The notes under the pieces were generated by a model that had not been told where the DNA came from, did no database searches, and was given only the letters and a program-made list of their open reading frames with translations. 64,000 nt of DNA from Marine Group II euryarchaeote MED-G37 (lineage in GTDB: Archaea; Thermoplasmatota; Poseidoniia; Poseidoniales; Thalassarchaeaceae). The translations under genes and the position numbers were made by a program. The stretch spans positions 1-64,000 of the forward strand of contig NTJQ01000007.1 in NCBI GenBank assembly GCA_002457555.1, in the 5' to 3' direction. Shown here one piece after another: positions 50,728 to 59,358 of this stretch (its first letter is position 1; each line of letters begins with the position of its first letter).

Positions 50728-53700
50728 ATGGGCTCAGTTACCGGCTTACAGAAAATCTCATGTCTGTCAATGACATTACTCATTCTGACTATGTCTTCAG
50801 TCGGATATTTCATGGTTGAGCAAGAGACTGCAGAGAAGCAAGAATTGCAGGCCAAAGAAATGCCTAGATTTGCAGTTAGCCCAGGCCATACTGTCTTTGG
50901 CGAATATGTCGGTGCTCACTGGTGCGGCCCCTGTATGGGAAGTGCGTCCCCTTCACTGGTTAACTTGAAAAATAGCAATACTGAAGATTTCACCTACATT
51001 TCATTCTTTGAGGGGGCCTCTACCGGTTGGCCTTCCGATGGACCTGTAAATAGACAGAATCACATTATGGCATCATCTAGCGGTTACCCGACATACGCTT
51101 TCGCTGACGAGAACTCAGGCTCCTGCTACAAGGTGGGCTCGGCTGGATCAAATTACTACGACGCAGACTTTAGCGCAGGAGGTTGTATGCATTCCGATGC
51201 TAGTGATTTCAGTATGGAACTTGGAATTGCGCTGAGTTCCGCCGGAGATGTGGTGACTACAACCCTAGACATAACTTACCTTGGTGCTAATGACATCACG
51301 GTGTTTGTATACGGAGCCATAACCGAGAAAATCGGTGCAGAGGCATATGACGATGGAAGTAGACCTCATCATGTATTCAGAGAATGGTTGCTGTCCTCTG
51401 ATGACGATTTCACAGAGGTGACTTTGATACCGAATCAGGTCGAGACATTAACTTGGGATAAACCGCTAGACACAGTACGTTCTGTTGGAGGAAATACTCA
51501 GTGGGATAATTTCTGGCCAGTATTCGCCTTGATGGATGGAGACTATTCAACCTACAATGAGGTCTATGCTGCTATCGACCTAGACATGGGTCCTTTAATC
51601 GATATTGGAATAGTTGACTTTGAGGCCCGAAATTCAAATGCTAACAACGGCTTCGTTTCAGGCGACGTACTCGATCTTGATGTGGATATCGCGAATAATG
51701 GAGCCGAGGCATATAGTGACGGAGGTAGCATAGATATCTATCACCTATCAGGTGGCGAGGAGATTCATTTAGGTGGTATTTCAATCAATCAACTTGCAGT
51801 CGGCGGAACTCAGTCATATACAATTATGTTCGACACTAGCGATATCACTCTAACACCATCCGGTACGTCCTCATTCAGAGCGCGCATCTCTGGAATGGTT
51901 GGTGATCGTGTCCCTTCCAATGACTACCAAGATGGTATCGCTCTTCACGACATGCCTCCAGTGCCCAATCGCCCGGTTGCAGTTGCAGAATCGAGTGTAG
52001 AGCGAGGTACACCAATACAGTTCGAATCTTCTGCTCTACCGAATGATTTGGTCGACGACATGTCAACTATGACCGCAGATTTGCAATACAGCGTTGATGG
52101 CACTGATACTTGGGACGATGAATGGATCACTGCAATCGATATGATAGGAAGTGGTGGTAATTCGCGCTACATTCACACAATTACTCCGCCGATGAATTCC
52201 CAATCTGGATCCTATGATATACGCATGCAATGGACGGATTCTGGTGGCCAAAAATCAGATTGGGAAATCACTGAAAATGCATTTGAATTGAGGAACGCCT
52301 TACCCAAGATCTTAGGACCTGGAGACGATGGTTATGGAGGAATTCCAACCGTAAAGGTCGACACCGTAGAAACAGTCTCGATAGTGGGATTGGTTAGTGA
52401 TGCGGAAACTCCACACGGCGAACTAAATATCGACTCTAATGCTCACCAATTCGTATCATTTGACCCCGAGACACTCGAAATTAGTGTACTATTTGACCAA
52501 ATTTCCTACGATAGTATAGGAAATTCAATTTCTCAGGGGATATTCATCACAGTAGGAGATGGAGAGGACATCAACTCTGGAACTTTGATGTTCAACGTCA
52601 TAGAGAATGGCCAGCCTCGCTGGAGTGGAATTCCAACTCAATCATTCAATGAAGGTGGCTCCTCTAGCTTAGTGCTTACCGAATACGTCAGCGATACTGA
52701 TGATAATGGAAATCCCGTGCCCGCAAATACCCTTTCTCTATCTGTTGTCAGCATCAGTGATGGCACCTTATTGTCTGCCGAAATTTACGATCAGACCCTC
52801 AATGTCGCTGCACTTGATGATGATAATTTCGGTATGGTTGAAATCACAGTTAGAGCCTCCGACGGAGTCAAAGAATCAGATACCGTGATTATTTTCTATG
52901 TCAATAACATTAACGACGCTCCTATAATTGATCTGGGAGAATATTCCAATCCAATCCTCCAGACCGATGACAGATTAACTTTCAACGTCATAGATCTGAT
53001 ATCCGATGTTGACGATTCTGAAGAGGATATATGGATTACAGTAACTACATTTGTTCCAGGGGCGGTGCAATTCAATCCTATTTCTGGACTTGCCACGATG
53101 AGTTGGGAAGATGCTGGCGAGGAGATGGTGACGGTCACTGCAGAAGACCGTCACGGAGCCTCTAGTGCTGCCATAATCACCGTTAGTGTAGTTGATGATC
53201 TACCTCTTCTTTGGGTAGATTCATCGGGATTCGGCGACCTTAGTGTCAATATTTCTTCGACAGATTTCGGTTTGAATCCTAGCGTAACTATAGGAAATGT
53301 CGGAAATCTTGAACTCTCAGAAATTAAAGTAATTTGGAGTGTTTGTAACAGTATTACCGGAATTTGTAATGACTTTGGGACCTCTCATAATATGGGGCCA
53401 TTTATTGTCCTAGCAAATGATGGAGAGGGCCTCAAGATGGCGGATTACCTCACACTTTCGGTAAATGCTGTAGACTCAGAAGGATTCGAACGCTCAACTA
53501 CAGATCAATACAAGGCCTACGCTACAGAGCCTGTTGAAATAACACCCGATGAACCGGGGGATGGCAATAATCAGGAAAAGTCCGGAATATCAGTCATGAC
53601 AGCTGGATTGATGGCAATCGGAATTATGCTCTCAATCGCTCTAGTGATGGGTCTAGCCATTGTATTACAGAGAGGGCGCAGAGATGGCGTAAATGCAGAA

Positions 53701-53889
53701 GTTTACAATTATCAGGAAGAATACGACTATTCGGAGTATGAAGAGCCTGAACCGAGCCCATTGGTAGTTCCTCCACCACCACCTGGAATGGGGCCTCCAT
53801 TGCCACCCGAAGGACTACCTCCGGGTTGGACGATGGAACAATGGAATTACTACGGTGCTGAGTACCTAAAGCGTCGAGAACTGCAATAG
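50728..53889 (+). CDS. Giant surface protein with CxxC N-terminal domain and Ig/cadherin-like repeats
   Basis: 1053 residues. Signal peptide/anchor (about 1-30), then a thioredoxin-like stretch 'VFGEYVGAHWCGPCMGSASP' whose CxxC matches the Omp28/thioredoxin active site, and a Cys pair in 'GSCYKVGSAG'. The middle is a CARDB-like domain ('VDIANNGAEAYSDGGSIDI') and several Ig/cadherin-like domains ('NINDAPIIDL', 'RASDGVKESDTVIIFYVN'). One membrane helix ('AGLMAIGIMLSIALVMGLAI') and a Pro-rich cytoplasmic tail with 'GWTMEQWNYYGAEYL' close it. It may act in extracellular redox or disulphide chemistry; function not known. Confidence 0.85.
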   Translation: MGSVTGLQKISCLSMTLLILTMSSVGYFMVEQETAEKQELQAKEMPRFAVSPGHTVFGEYVGAHWCGPCMGSASPSLVNLKNSNTEDFTYISFFEGASTGWPSDGPVNRQNHIMASSSGYPTYAFADENSGSCYKVGSAGSNYYDADFSAGGCMHSDASDFSMELGIALSSAGDVVTTTLDITYLGANDITVFVYGAITEKIGAEAYDDGSRPHHVFREWLLSSDDDFTEVTLIPNQVETLTWDKPLDTVRSVGGNTQWDNFWPVFALMDGDYSTYNEVYAAIDLDMGPLIDIGIVDFEARNSNANNGFVSGDVLDLDVDIANNGAEAYSDGGSIDIYHLSGGEEIHLGGISINQLAVGGTQSYTIMFDTSDITLTPSGTSSFRARISGMVGDRVPSNDYQDGIALHDMPPVPNRPVAVAESSVERGTPIQFESSALPNDLVDDMSTMTADLQYSVDGTDTWDDEWITAIDMIGSGGNSRYIHTITPPMNSQSGSYDIRMQWTDSGGQKSDWEITENAFELRNALPKILGPGDDGYGGIPTVKVDTVETVSIVGLVSDAETPHGELNIDSNAHQFVSFDPETLEISVLFDQISYDSIGNSISQGIFITVGDGEDINSGTLMFNVIENGQPRWSGIPTQSFNEGGSSSLVLTEYVSDTDDNGNPVPANTLSLSVVSISDGTLLSAEIYDQTLNVAALDDDNFGMVEITVRASDGVKESDTVIIFYVNNINDAPIIDLGEYSNPILQTDDRLTFNVIDLISDVDDSEEDIWITVTTFVPGAVQFNPISGLATMSWEDAGEEMVTVTAEDRHGASSAAIITVSVVDDLPLLWVDSSGFGDLSVNISSTDFGLNPSVTIGNVGNLELSEIKVIWSVCNSITGICNDFGTSHNMGPFIVLANDGEGLKMADYLTLSVNAVDSEGFERSTTDQYKAYATEPVEITPDEPGDGNNQEKSGISVMTAGLMAIGIMLSIALVMGLAIVLQRGRRDGVNAEVYNYQEEYDYSEYEEPEPSPLVVPPPPPGMGPPLPPEGLPPGWTMEQWNYYGAEYLKRRELQ

Positions 53890-53938
53890 GTTGTAGTAAG
53901 TTATTTCATAACGCAACTTCAAGAAGGTGCGCAGGACA

Positions 53939-53955
53939 GGGGAAACCCCGAGGGG
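53939..53955 (+). promoter_or_regulatory. Competing mini-hairpins in the lonB leader
   Basis: GGGGAAACCCCGAGGGG reads as two alternative stems sharing the central CCCC: GGGG-AAA-CCCC or CCC-CGAG-GGG. The last GAGGGG is the ribosome-binding site, seven bases from the lonB ATG (53963), so the second fold would hide it and the first would free it. A regulatory role is only inferred from this layout. Confidence 0.35.
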
Positions 53956-53962
53956 ATGTGCG

Positions 53963-55993
53963 ATGAGTGAGAAAGAGGTACCTGTTGACCCACTAGATTC
54001 GTGGGAAGATGGTGCCGCATTCGGTGTATCTGCAGAAAAAGATCCTGTCTGCAAGACCCCTGTAGAGAAATGGGCGGAGCAACTTTCCATTGTTTCAACA
54101 GAAGAAGTTCCAATCCCTGAAAAATTGGTGGATCAGGTAATCGGTCAGGAGGCTGCTTCGATAATCGTTCGTAAGGCTTCCGAACAGCGCCGACATATCA
54201 TCATGGTCGGAGAGCCGGGAACTGGAAAATCCATGTTAGCTCGCTCAATGACCGAATTTTTGCCAAAGGAACAACTTGAGGATATTCTGGTTTACCGAAA
54301 TCACGAGGACGAGAACGAACCTAGAATCAGAACAGTTCCTGCAGGCCGAGGGTCCAGTATTATTTCCGAACGTCGTTCACATCTAAAACAACAGAGAGAG
54401 AGGACCAATCGGACTTTACTATTCATCGCTCTAGTCGTCGGCGCAGCTTTGTTACTAGCCACAATATCCTCTGGTGAGATTCTAACATTCATCTTCGGTT
54501 CTTTCCTACTTGTTTTTGGATACTTCTTCCTAAGGACTCGTCTAAGTTCGGGGGATGAGGGAAACATTCCAAAATTACTAGTCAAGCACGACCGTAATGA
54601 AGAGGTGCCGTTTATCGATGCTACTGGAACTCTCGCCGGTGCTTTACTAGGAGATGTTCGACACGATCCATTCCAATCAGGAGCAGATTTAGCCACTCCG
54701 GCTCACGAAAGAGTAGAGCCCGGTGCCGTTCATCGGGCAAACAAGGGTGTACTCTACATCGATGAGATTCGCATGCTAAGAATGGAAGAACAACAAGCTC
54801 TATTGGTTGCAATGCAAGAAAAAGCACTGTCAATATCTGGACGCTCCGAGCGAAGTAGTGGCGCTCTCACTAAGTCAGAACCTGTGCCGACTGACTTCAT
54901 ACTAGTCGCTGCAGGAAATCTGGATAGTATTCAGAACATGCACCCTGCATTGAGAAGCAGAATTCGTGGATATGGTTACGAAGTTTACGTCAATACCGAC
55001 ATGCCGGACACTGAAAGAAATCGTCGAAGGCTAGTGCGCTTCATCGCTCAAGAAGTTAAAAACGAGATGAAGAAAGATAGCGGTAAGTCGATTCCACACT
55101 TTGACAAAGGGGCTATTGGATTGGTTCTGAAAGAAGCCCAGCGTCGAAGTGGTCGCCGTGGAAAACTCTCACTCAGATTACGTGAGTTGGGCGGCTTGGT
55201 AAGGATTGCTGGTGATCTCGCGGCTGAGGAAAAGGCCTCAATAGTACTGTCAGAACATGTCGTGCGCGCGAGAGCGATTGCAAAACCACTGGAACAACAG
55301 GTGGCAGACCGATATCTCGAGCGACAATCTGAATACGCAATGCTAGTCAACAGAGGGGAGCGAATCGGCCGAGTCAATGGCTTAGCAGTTCTCGGTGCCG
55401 ACACAGGTCTTTCCGATTACTCCGGTGTGGTACTTCCAGTCGAGGCAATGGTCACACCCGCTCAGGGCCGCTCGGGACAAGTCATTGCTACTGGTGGTCT
55501 ATCTGACTTGGCTAAGGAATCGGTAACCAATATCAGTGCAGTTGTCAAGAAGTTGACCGGTAAGGATATTCAGGACTACGACTTACACGTGCAATTCCCT
55601 GGAACTCACAATGTCGATGGAGACAGTGCTTCGATTACAATGGCAACCGCAATTATCAGTGCCTTTGAGGGAGTTCCAATCGACCAAAATCTAGCGATGA
55701 CTGGCTCACTATCTGTTCGCGGGGAGGTGTTGCCTATTGGTGGAGTATCGGCTAAGATAGAGGCAGCAGTGAAATCTGGAATAGAGAGAGTGATTATTCC
55801 TCGCAGCAACTTACAAGATGTTCTAATTGATGAAAAGTATGAGTCCATGGTGGAAGTGCTACCCGTTGATTCACTTGACGAAGTATTACAACATGCCTTG
55901 GTTGGAGCAGAGGAGAAGGTCAGTCTGGTAGAGAGGCTGGCCAATGTAATCGATACAATCTCCAGTGGCCCTGACACCCAACCCTCAGCATAA
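53963..55993 (+). CDS. lonB: Archaeal membrane-anchored Lon protease (LonB)
   Basis: 676 residues from the ATG at 53963 with GAGGGG upstream. AAA+ Walker A 'MVGEPGTGKSMLARSM' (about 83-90) is interrupted by two membrane helices ('LLFIALVVGAALLLATI', 'LTFIFGSFLLVFGYFFL'), as in archaeal LonB. Walker B is 'KGVLYIDEIRMLRMEEQQALL'. The C-terminal protease domain has catalytic Ser555 in 'NVDGDSASITMA' and Lys598 in 'GGVSAKIEAAVKSGI'. It degrades damaged or regulatory proteins at the inner face of the membrane using ATP. Confidence 0.96.
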   Translation: MSEKEVPVDPLDSWEDGAAFGVSAEKDPVCKTPVEKWAEQLSIVSTEEVPIPEKLVDQVIGQEAASIIVRKASEQRRHIIMVGEPGTGKSMLARSMTEFLPKEQLEDILVYRNHEDENEPRIRTVPAGRGSSIISERRSHLKQQRERTNRTLLFIALVVGAALLLATISSGEILTFIFGSFLLVFGYFFLRTRLSSGDEGNIPKLLVKHDRNEEVPFIDATGTLAGALLGDVRHDPFQSGADLATPAHERVEPGAVHRANKGVLYIDEIRMLRMEEQQALLVAMQEKALSISGRSERSSGALTKSEPVPTDFILVAAGNLDSIQNMHPALRSRIRGYGYEVYVNTDMPDTERNRRRLVRFIAQEVKNEMKKDSGKSIPHFDKGAIGLVLKEAQRRSGRRGKLSLRLRELGGLVRIAGDLAAEEKASIVLSEHVVRARAIAKPLEQQVADRYLERQSEYAMLVNRGERIGRVNGLAVLGADTGLSDYSGVVLPVEAMVTPAQGRSGQVIATGGLSDLAKESVTNISAVVKKLTGKDIQDYDLHVQFPGTHNVDGDSASITMATAIISAFEGVPIDQNLAMTGSLSVRGEVLPIGGVSAKIEAAVKSGIERVIIPRSNLQDVLIDEKYESMVEVLPVDSLDEVLQHALVGAEEKVSLVERLANVIDTISSGPDTQPSA

Positions 55994-56067
55994 TCTTGCA
56001 GTTTATGGCTAGTTCCTCGGAACGCCTAATTCAAGTTCCGTCTTCACGCCGTTAGGTAGGGGATTGG

Positions 56068-56931
56068 ATGCCGGCACCAGCAATAATAGTCCATGGAGGA
56101 GCAGGAGCAGGGCCTGAGAGATTATCCAATCTGCGACCCGCAATTGAAGCAGCACGTCTTGTTTTTGAATCGGGTGGAGATGCAATTCAAGCTGCGGTAG
56201 AGGCATGTGTCGTGCTTGAAGATGATCCAGTCTTCAATGCGGGAACGGGTAGTGTGATGAGAAATGATGGTTCTGTGCTAACCGATGCGTCTTTACAGGT
56301 CTCAGATGGAAGGATGGGCTTTGTTGCAGTAATGGAAAATACCCCCAATCCCATTCGTATTTGTGTCGACCTTCTCGACGAAGAAATCAATGGTCTTGCT
56401 GGAACAGGCGCTCGAGTATGGGCGGATGAACGTGGTCACCTGAATGCACCCGTAGTTGGAAGGCCACCAAAAGGCAACAAAGGTGATGTGGGTGAATTAG
56501 GCGGCTCTATGCCCGAATTACAAACTGACACTGTTGGTGCTATTGCTAGAGACTCATCAGGCTTAATCGCCGCCGCAACCAGTACAGGAGGGACCTCCCA
56601 TAGGCCAGCAGGTAGAGTCGGAGACGTCCCATTACCTGGTTGTGGTTTCTGGGTACAGGACGGCTTGGGAGTCGCCGCTACGGGGGTTGGTGAAGCGATT
56701 ACAACGGCCTTACTTTCATATCGCGTGCATCAAAAAATTCAGAATCTTGATAAATTCAAATCTAAACATGTTCATCTAAATCTTGAATCCGGAATGCGAT
56801 GGGGGATTAGGGAATTAATCGAACCTGAAACAGCAGTTGGAATCATCTCATTAGCATCTGAAGGAGAAGGTTGTGGAGCCGCTAATACCGATATGCCCTG
56901 GGCGACCTGGTGTTCTCCTCTTGAATTATGA
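56068..56931 (+). CDS. Isoaspartyl peptidase/L-asparaginase, Ntn-hydrolase type
   Basis: 287 residues. Plant-type asparaginase (peptidase T2): 'IIVHGGAGAGPERLSNL', 'VEACVVLEDDPVFNAGTGSVM', and the autocleavage site Thr in 'LQTDTVGAIARDSSGLIAAATSTGG', which becomes the N-terminal nucleophile of the beta subunit, followed by 'RVGDVPLPGCGFWVQDG' and 'TGVGEAI'. It clears isoaspartyl dipeptides or asparagine. This is a different family from the amidase at 42454. The UPF0147 gene follows 64 bases later. Confidence 0.92.
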   Translation: MPAPAIIVHGGAGAGPERLSNLRPAIEAARLVFESGGDAIQAAVEACVVLEDDPVFNAGTGSVMRNDGSVLTDASLQVSDGRMGFVAVMENTPNPIRICVDLLDEEINGLAGTGARVWADERGHLNAPVVGRPPKGNKGDVGELGGSMPELQTDTVGAIARDSSGLIAAATSTGGTSHRPAGRVGDVPLPGCGFWVQDGLGVAATGVGEAITTALLSYRVHQKIQNLDKFKSKHVHLNLESGMRWGIRELIEPETAVGIISLASEGEGCGAANTDMPWATWCSPLEL

Positions 56932-56995
56932 TTCTGCATTGACGGGGATGCGCTTAAACATGGGTCGCTGGTCGGCCCGCCGTTGGAGGCATCAA

Positions 56996-57271
56996 ATGTC
57001 GGACATAGAGAAACGTGTTCAGCAAATTGCTCAAGTTCTAGGTCAGTTAGAGGACACTCAAGTTCCGCGTAACATTCGTAACTCTTCCAGAGATGCTGCT
57101 GAGAAATGGCTTCTTAACAAAGATAAGGAAATGGATATCCGCTTAGGGATGACTGCTAGTATTCTAGACGAAATTTTTAATGATGCAAATTTGCCAATTC
57201 ATTATGGTCCACTTTGTCTGCAAATTCAAACCGCTTTAGAGGCTCTATTGAATGAGGTCCGGGGCTCCTAA
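56996..57271 (+). CDS. UPF0147 family protein
   Basis: 91 residues from the ATG at 56996; the track frame begins upstream in the previous gene. It is all-helical and matches the small archaeal UPF0147 family: 'RVQQIAQVLGQLEDTQVPRNIRNSSRDAAEKWL', 'DIRLGMTASILDEIFND', 'NLPIHYGPLCLQIQTALEAL'. Family length is normally about 80-95, so it is full size. Function is not established. Confidence 0.85.
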   Translation: MSDIEKRVQQIAQVLGQLEDTQVPRNIRNSSRDAAEKWLLNKDKEMDIRLGMTASILDEIFNDANLPIHYGPLCLQIQTALEALLNEVRGS

Positions 57272-57312
57272 GCCTTGAAGTGCAATAGGCAGGCTTCGTT
57301 ATTGGGGATATC

Positions 57313-58428
57313 TTGTCTGATTGGACTAACCTTTCGTTTGCGAATGTAGCTACAACATCTCCCGCGGCGCATAATGCCTCTTTGGCTTGGTCCGATGCTC
57401 TTGCTAGAGGTGGAGCAGCCGAGTTTGATGGTAAAGCCGAGAAAAATGGCATGCTACCCCTTCGCCATGCAACTGCTAGATTACTTTCATGTGGGATTGA
57501 AGATGTTTGCGTGGGCTCTAGCGCAACGGAGTTACTTTGTTCCATTGCTTGGGCTGTTTGGCCAGAAGAAGGTAGTAATGTAGTCTCTACAAGATCTTCC
57601 TTTCCTTCAACTGTTTATCCATGGTCAAGAGTTGCTGAAGCAAGTGGGGCGGAAATCCGTCTAGCAGAACACGATTCAAACCTTTATACAAATCCAAAAG
57701 ACATTCTAAAATTAATCGATGAAAGTACATCGGTGGTTACCCTCTCTCATGTTGAGTTTTCAAATGGACAGAGATATGATATTGAAAAATTCGCAAAAGC
57801 TGCACATTCTGTTGGTGCAGTACTAGTAATCGATGCGACCCAATCGATGGGTATGTTCCCAATCGAGGCCCCATCTTGTGGCGCAGACGTAATTGTATCC
57901 TCAGGATACAAGTGGCTTCGGGGTACTTACGGGGCCGCAGTAGGGTATATTTCTCCTTCAATTCGCTCAAAACTGAGTCCTGGCTTAGTTGGATTTCGGA
58001 GTCATGCAGATATTTGGGATTTACGGGCAGATAGGATGGATCTCCCAGAAGATGCTAGTAAATTCGAGTACACAACGATTCACTTCGGAGCGGCATTAGG
58101 ATTGGCTGCTGCGGTAGAAGAAATTTGTGAAATCGGAATTGAGGAGGTTTGGCGACATGACTTGATTCTCGCAGAGACTGTTGTAACTGGTGCAAATCAT
58201 CTAGGTATTGGAGTGGTTTCTCCCATGTCTGCTGAGGAAAGGAGTGCAATCGTAAGCCTACGTTTACCAGATGGAGTTAGCAGTGAGGTAGTTGCACAAA
58301 GACTCCAAGACGAATATTCGATTTTAGTCACAAGCAGGTCTGGATTTCTGAGAGTATCCCCTCATATCGATAATTCTATTGAACAGGTAAATTCTCTAAT
58401 TTCAGCGCTTGAAGAAATCCTAAATTAG
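57313..58428 (+). CDS. Class V aminotransferase (PLP-dependent), function unassigned
   Basis: 371 residues, fold type I PLP enzyme. 'CVGSSATELLCSIAWAV', 'VVTLSHVEFSNGQRYDIEKF', 'VGAVLVIDATQSMGMFPIE' (Asp contacting the PLP pyridine nitrogen) and 'VIVSSGYKWLRGTYGAAVGY' (Schiff-base Lys). It lacks the Cys-containing C-terminal loop of SufS/IscS, so it is probably not the desulfurase for the suf operon. It is closer to the kynureninase/isopenicillin-epimerase/selenocysteine-lyase-like group. TTG start. Its last nine bases overlap the converging LysE gene. Confidence 0.86.
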   Translation: MSDWTNLSFANVATTSPAAHNASLAWSDALARGGAAEFDGKAEKNGMLPLRHATARLLSCGIEDVCVGSSATELLCSIAWAVWPEEGSNVVSTRSSFPSTVYPWSRVAEASGAEIRLAEHDSNLYTNPKDILKLIDESTSVVTLSHVEFSNGQRYDIEKFAKAAHSVGAVLVIDATQSMGMFPIEAPSCGADVIVSSGYKWLRGTYGAAVGYISPSIRSKLSPGLVGFRSHADIWDLRADRMDLPEDASKFEYTTIHFGAALGLAAAVEEICEIGIEEVWRHDLILAETVVTGANHLGIGVVSPMSAEERSAIVSLRLPDGVSSEVVAQRLQDEYSILVTSRSGFLRVSPHIDNSIEQVNSLISALEEILN

Positions 58429-59031
58429 ATGGGGTTGTAATATTCCTGCTGCAATGATAAACATTACTGCAGCGATTGACAAATCGATATACCTCCAAAC
58501 CTCAGGCTTATTGAGAGCCTCTGATAGGCTTCTGGCTCCATAACCCAAGGAGAAGAAGAAGACGAATGAAGCAGTGGCTGCACCGATTCCAAAAGCTAGT
58601 CTTTCATCTCCAGCATAACGACTAGAAGTCCCTCCGATCAGCAACAATGTATCGACATAAACATGAGGATTCAGAAAGGTGAAAGCAGCCGCAGCGGCGA
58701 TTGTGGGGGCGAGTTCATTTTCTCCCTCGCCCTCAGTAGTCATTCCTAAAGGATTCATTGCCGATTTTATTCTCAATAATCCATAACTTACTAGGAATAT
58801 CGAGGCACCCACTGCGATAATAAATTCTGCACCTTCTATTCTTGATAATATACTTCCCATGCCCAACACACCTGCGGTGATTAACACAGCATCAAAAACA
58901 GAACAAGCCAAGCATACAGCAAATACATGAGAACGCATTAGCCCCTGTCTCATTACGAAGACATTCTGTGGCCCTAGGGCCAAAATCAACCCAATGCTGA
59001 GAGCGAATCCTTCCAAAGCCGAACCGAGCAT
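58420..59031 (-). CDS. LysE/ArgO-family amino acid exporter
   Basis: 203 residues with six hydrophobic helices. 'EGFALSIGLILALGPQNVFVMRQGLMR' is the LysE signature start (GPQNxFVLRQG), and 'FTFLNPHVYVDTLLLIGG' matches the conserved NPHVYLD motif of the LysE/ArgO branch. Exports lysine, arginine or related amino acids across the membrane. Lies 55 bases downstream of the L40e gene on the same strand. Confidence 0.93.
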   Translation of the reverse strand: MLGSALEGFALSIGLILALGPQNVFVMRQGLMRSHVFAVCLACSVFDAVLITAGVLGMGSILSRIEGAEFIIAVGASIFLVSYGLLRIKSAMNPLGMTTEGEGENELAPTIAAAAAFTFLNPHVYVDTLLLIGGTSSRYAGDERLAFGIGAATASFVFFFSLGYGARSLSEALNKPEVWRYIDLSIAAVMFIIAAGILQPHLI

Positions 59032-59086
59032 AGTAAGCCGTCACAAACGATATTGAAAACCGTTGAGGCTTGGATAAAGAGCCAAT

Positions 59087-59242
59087 TCATGCACTTCGGC
59101 GCTCTACAGCCTTCTTTCGAAGTCCCGTGTATCCGCACTTTCGGCAGACACTAACCTTGGCGCCACGGTGGGTGGCACTGCACTTCATGCAAATCCACTT
59201 GTGGAGCAGACGTCCCTCTGCTTCTGGAAACCGCTGAGCCAT
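59087..59242 (-). CDS. rpl40e: Large-subunit ribosomal protein L40e
   Basis: 51 residues from the ATG at 59242 (the track start at 59284 adds 14 residues not present in the family). '[20 protein letters not shown]' followed by '[14 protein letters not shown]' gives the CxxC-x10-CxxC zinc ribbon of archaeal/eukaryotic L40e, in eukaryotes fused to ubiquitin. It binds the large subunit near the factor site. Divergent from purA. Confidence 0.95.
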   Translation of the reverse strand: MAQRFPEAEGRLLHKWICMKCSATHRGAKVSVCRKCGYTGLRKKAVERRSA

Positions 59243-59358
59243 ACAAGCGCGGCGACCCAACTCTCCTTCATAATCCATTCCCAACTGCTACTGGTGTTAA
59301 TTCACAGTCACTTCCAGACCAATGGTTTCATACACCCTCGCTGAAGCACAGCATTACG

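Noticed and set aside
53927-53962. Upstream GTG/other start for lonB in the ORF track
   Set aside because: The ATG at 53963 has a strong ribosome-binding site and removes a leader containing the competing hairpins.
56012-56023. GTTCC-TC-GGAAC mini-palindrome before the isoaspartyl peptidase gene, similar to the core of the gyrB palindrome
   Set aside because: Arms of only five bases and a different spacer; too short to argue for a shared site.
57313-58428. Class V aminotransferase as the missing SufS desulfurase
   Set aside because: No Cys-containing C-terminal loop of SufS/IscS is visible and it lies 43 kb from the suf operon.
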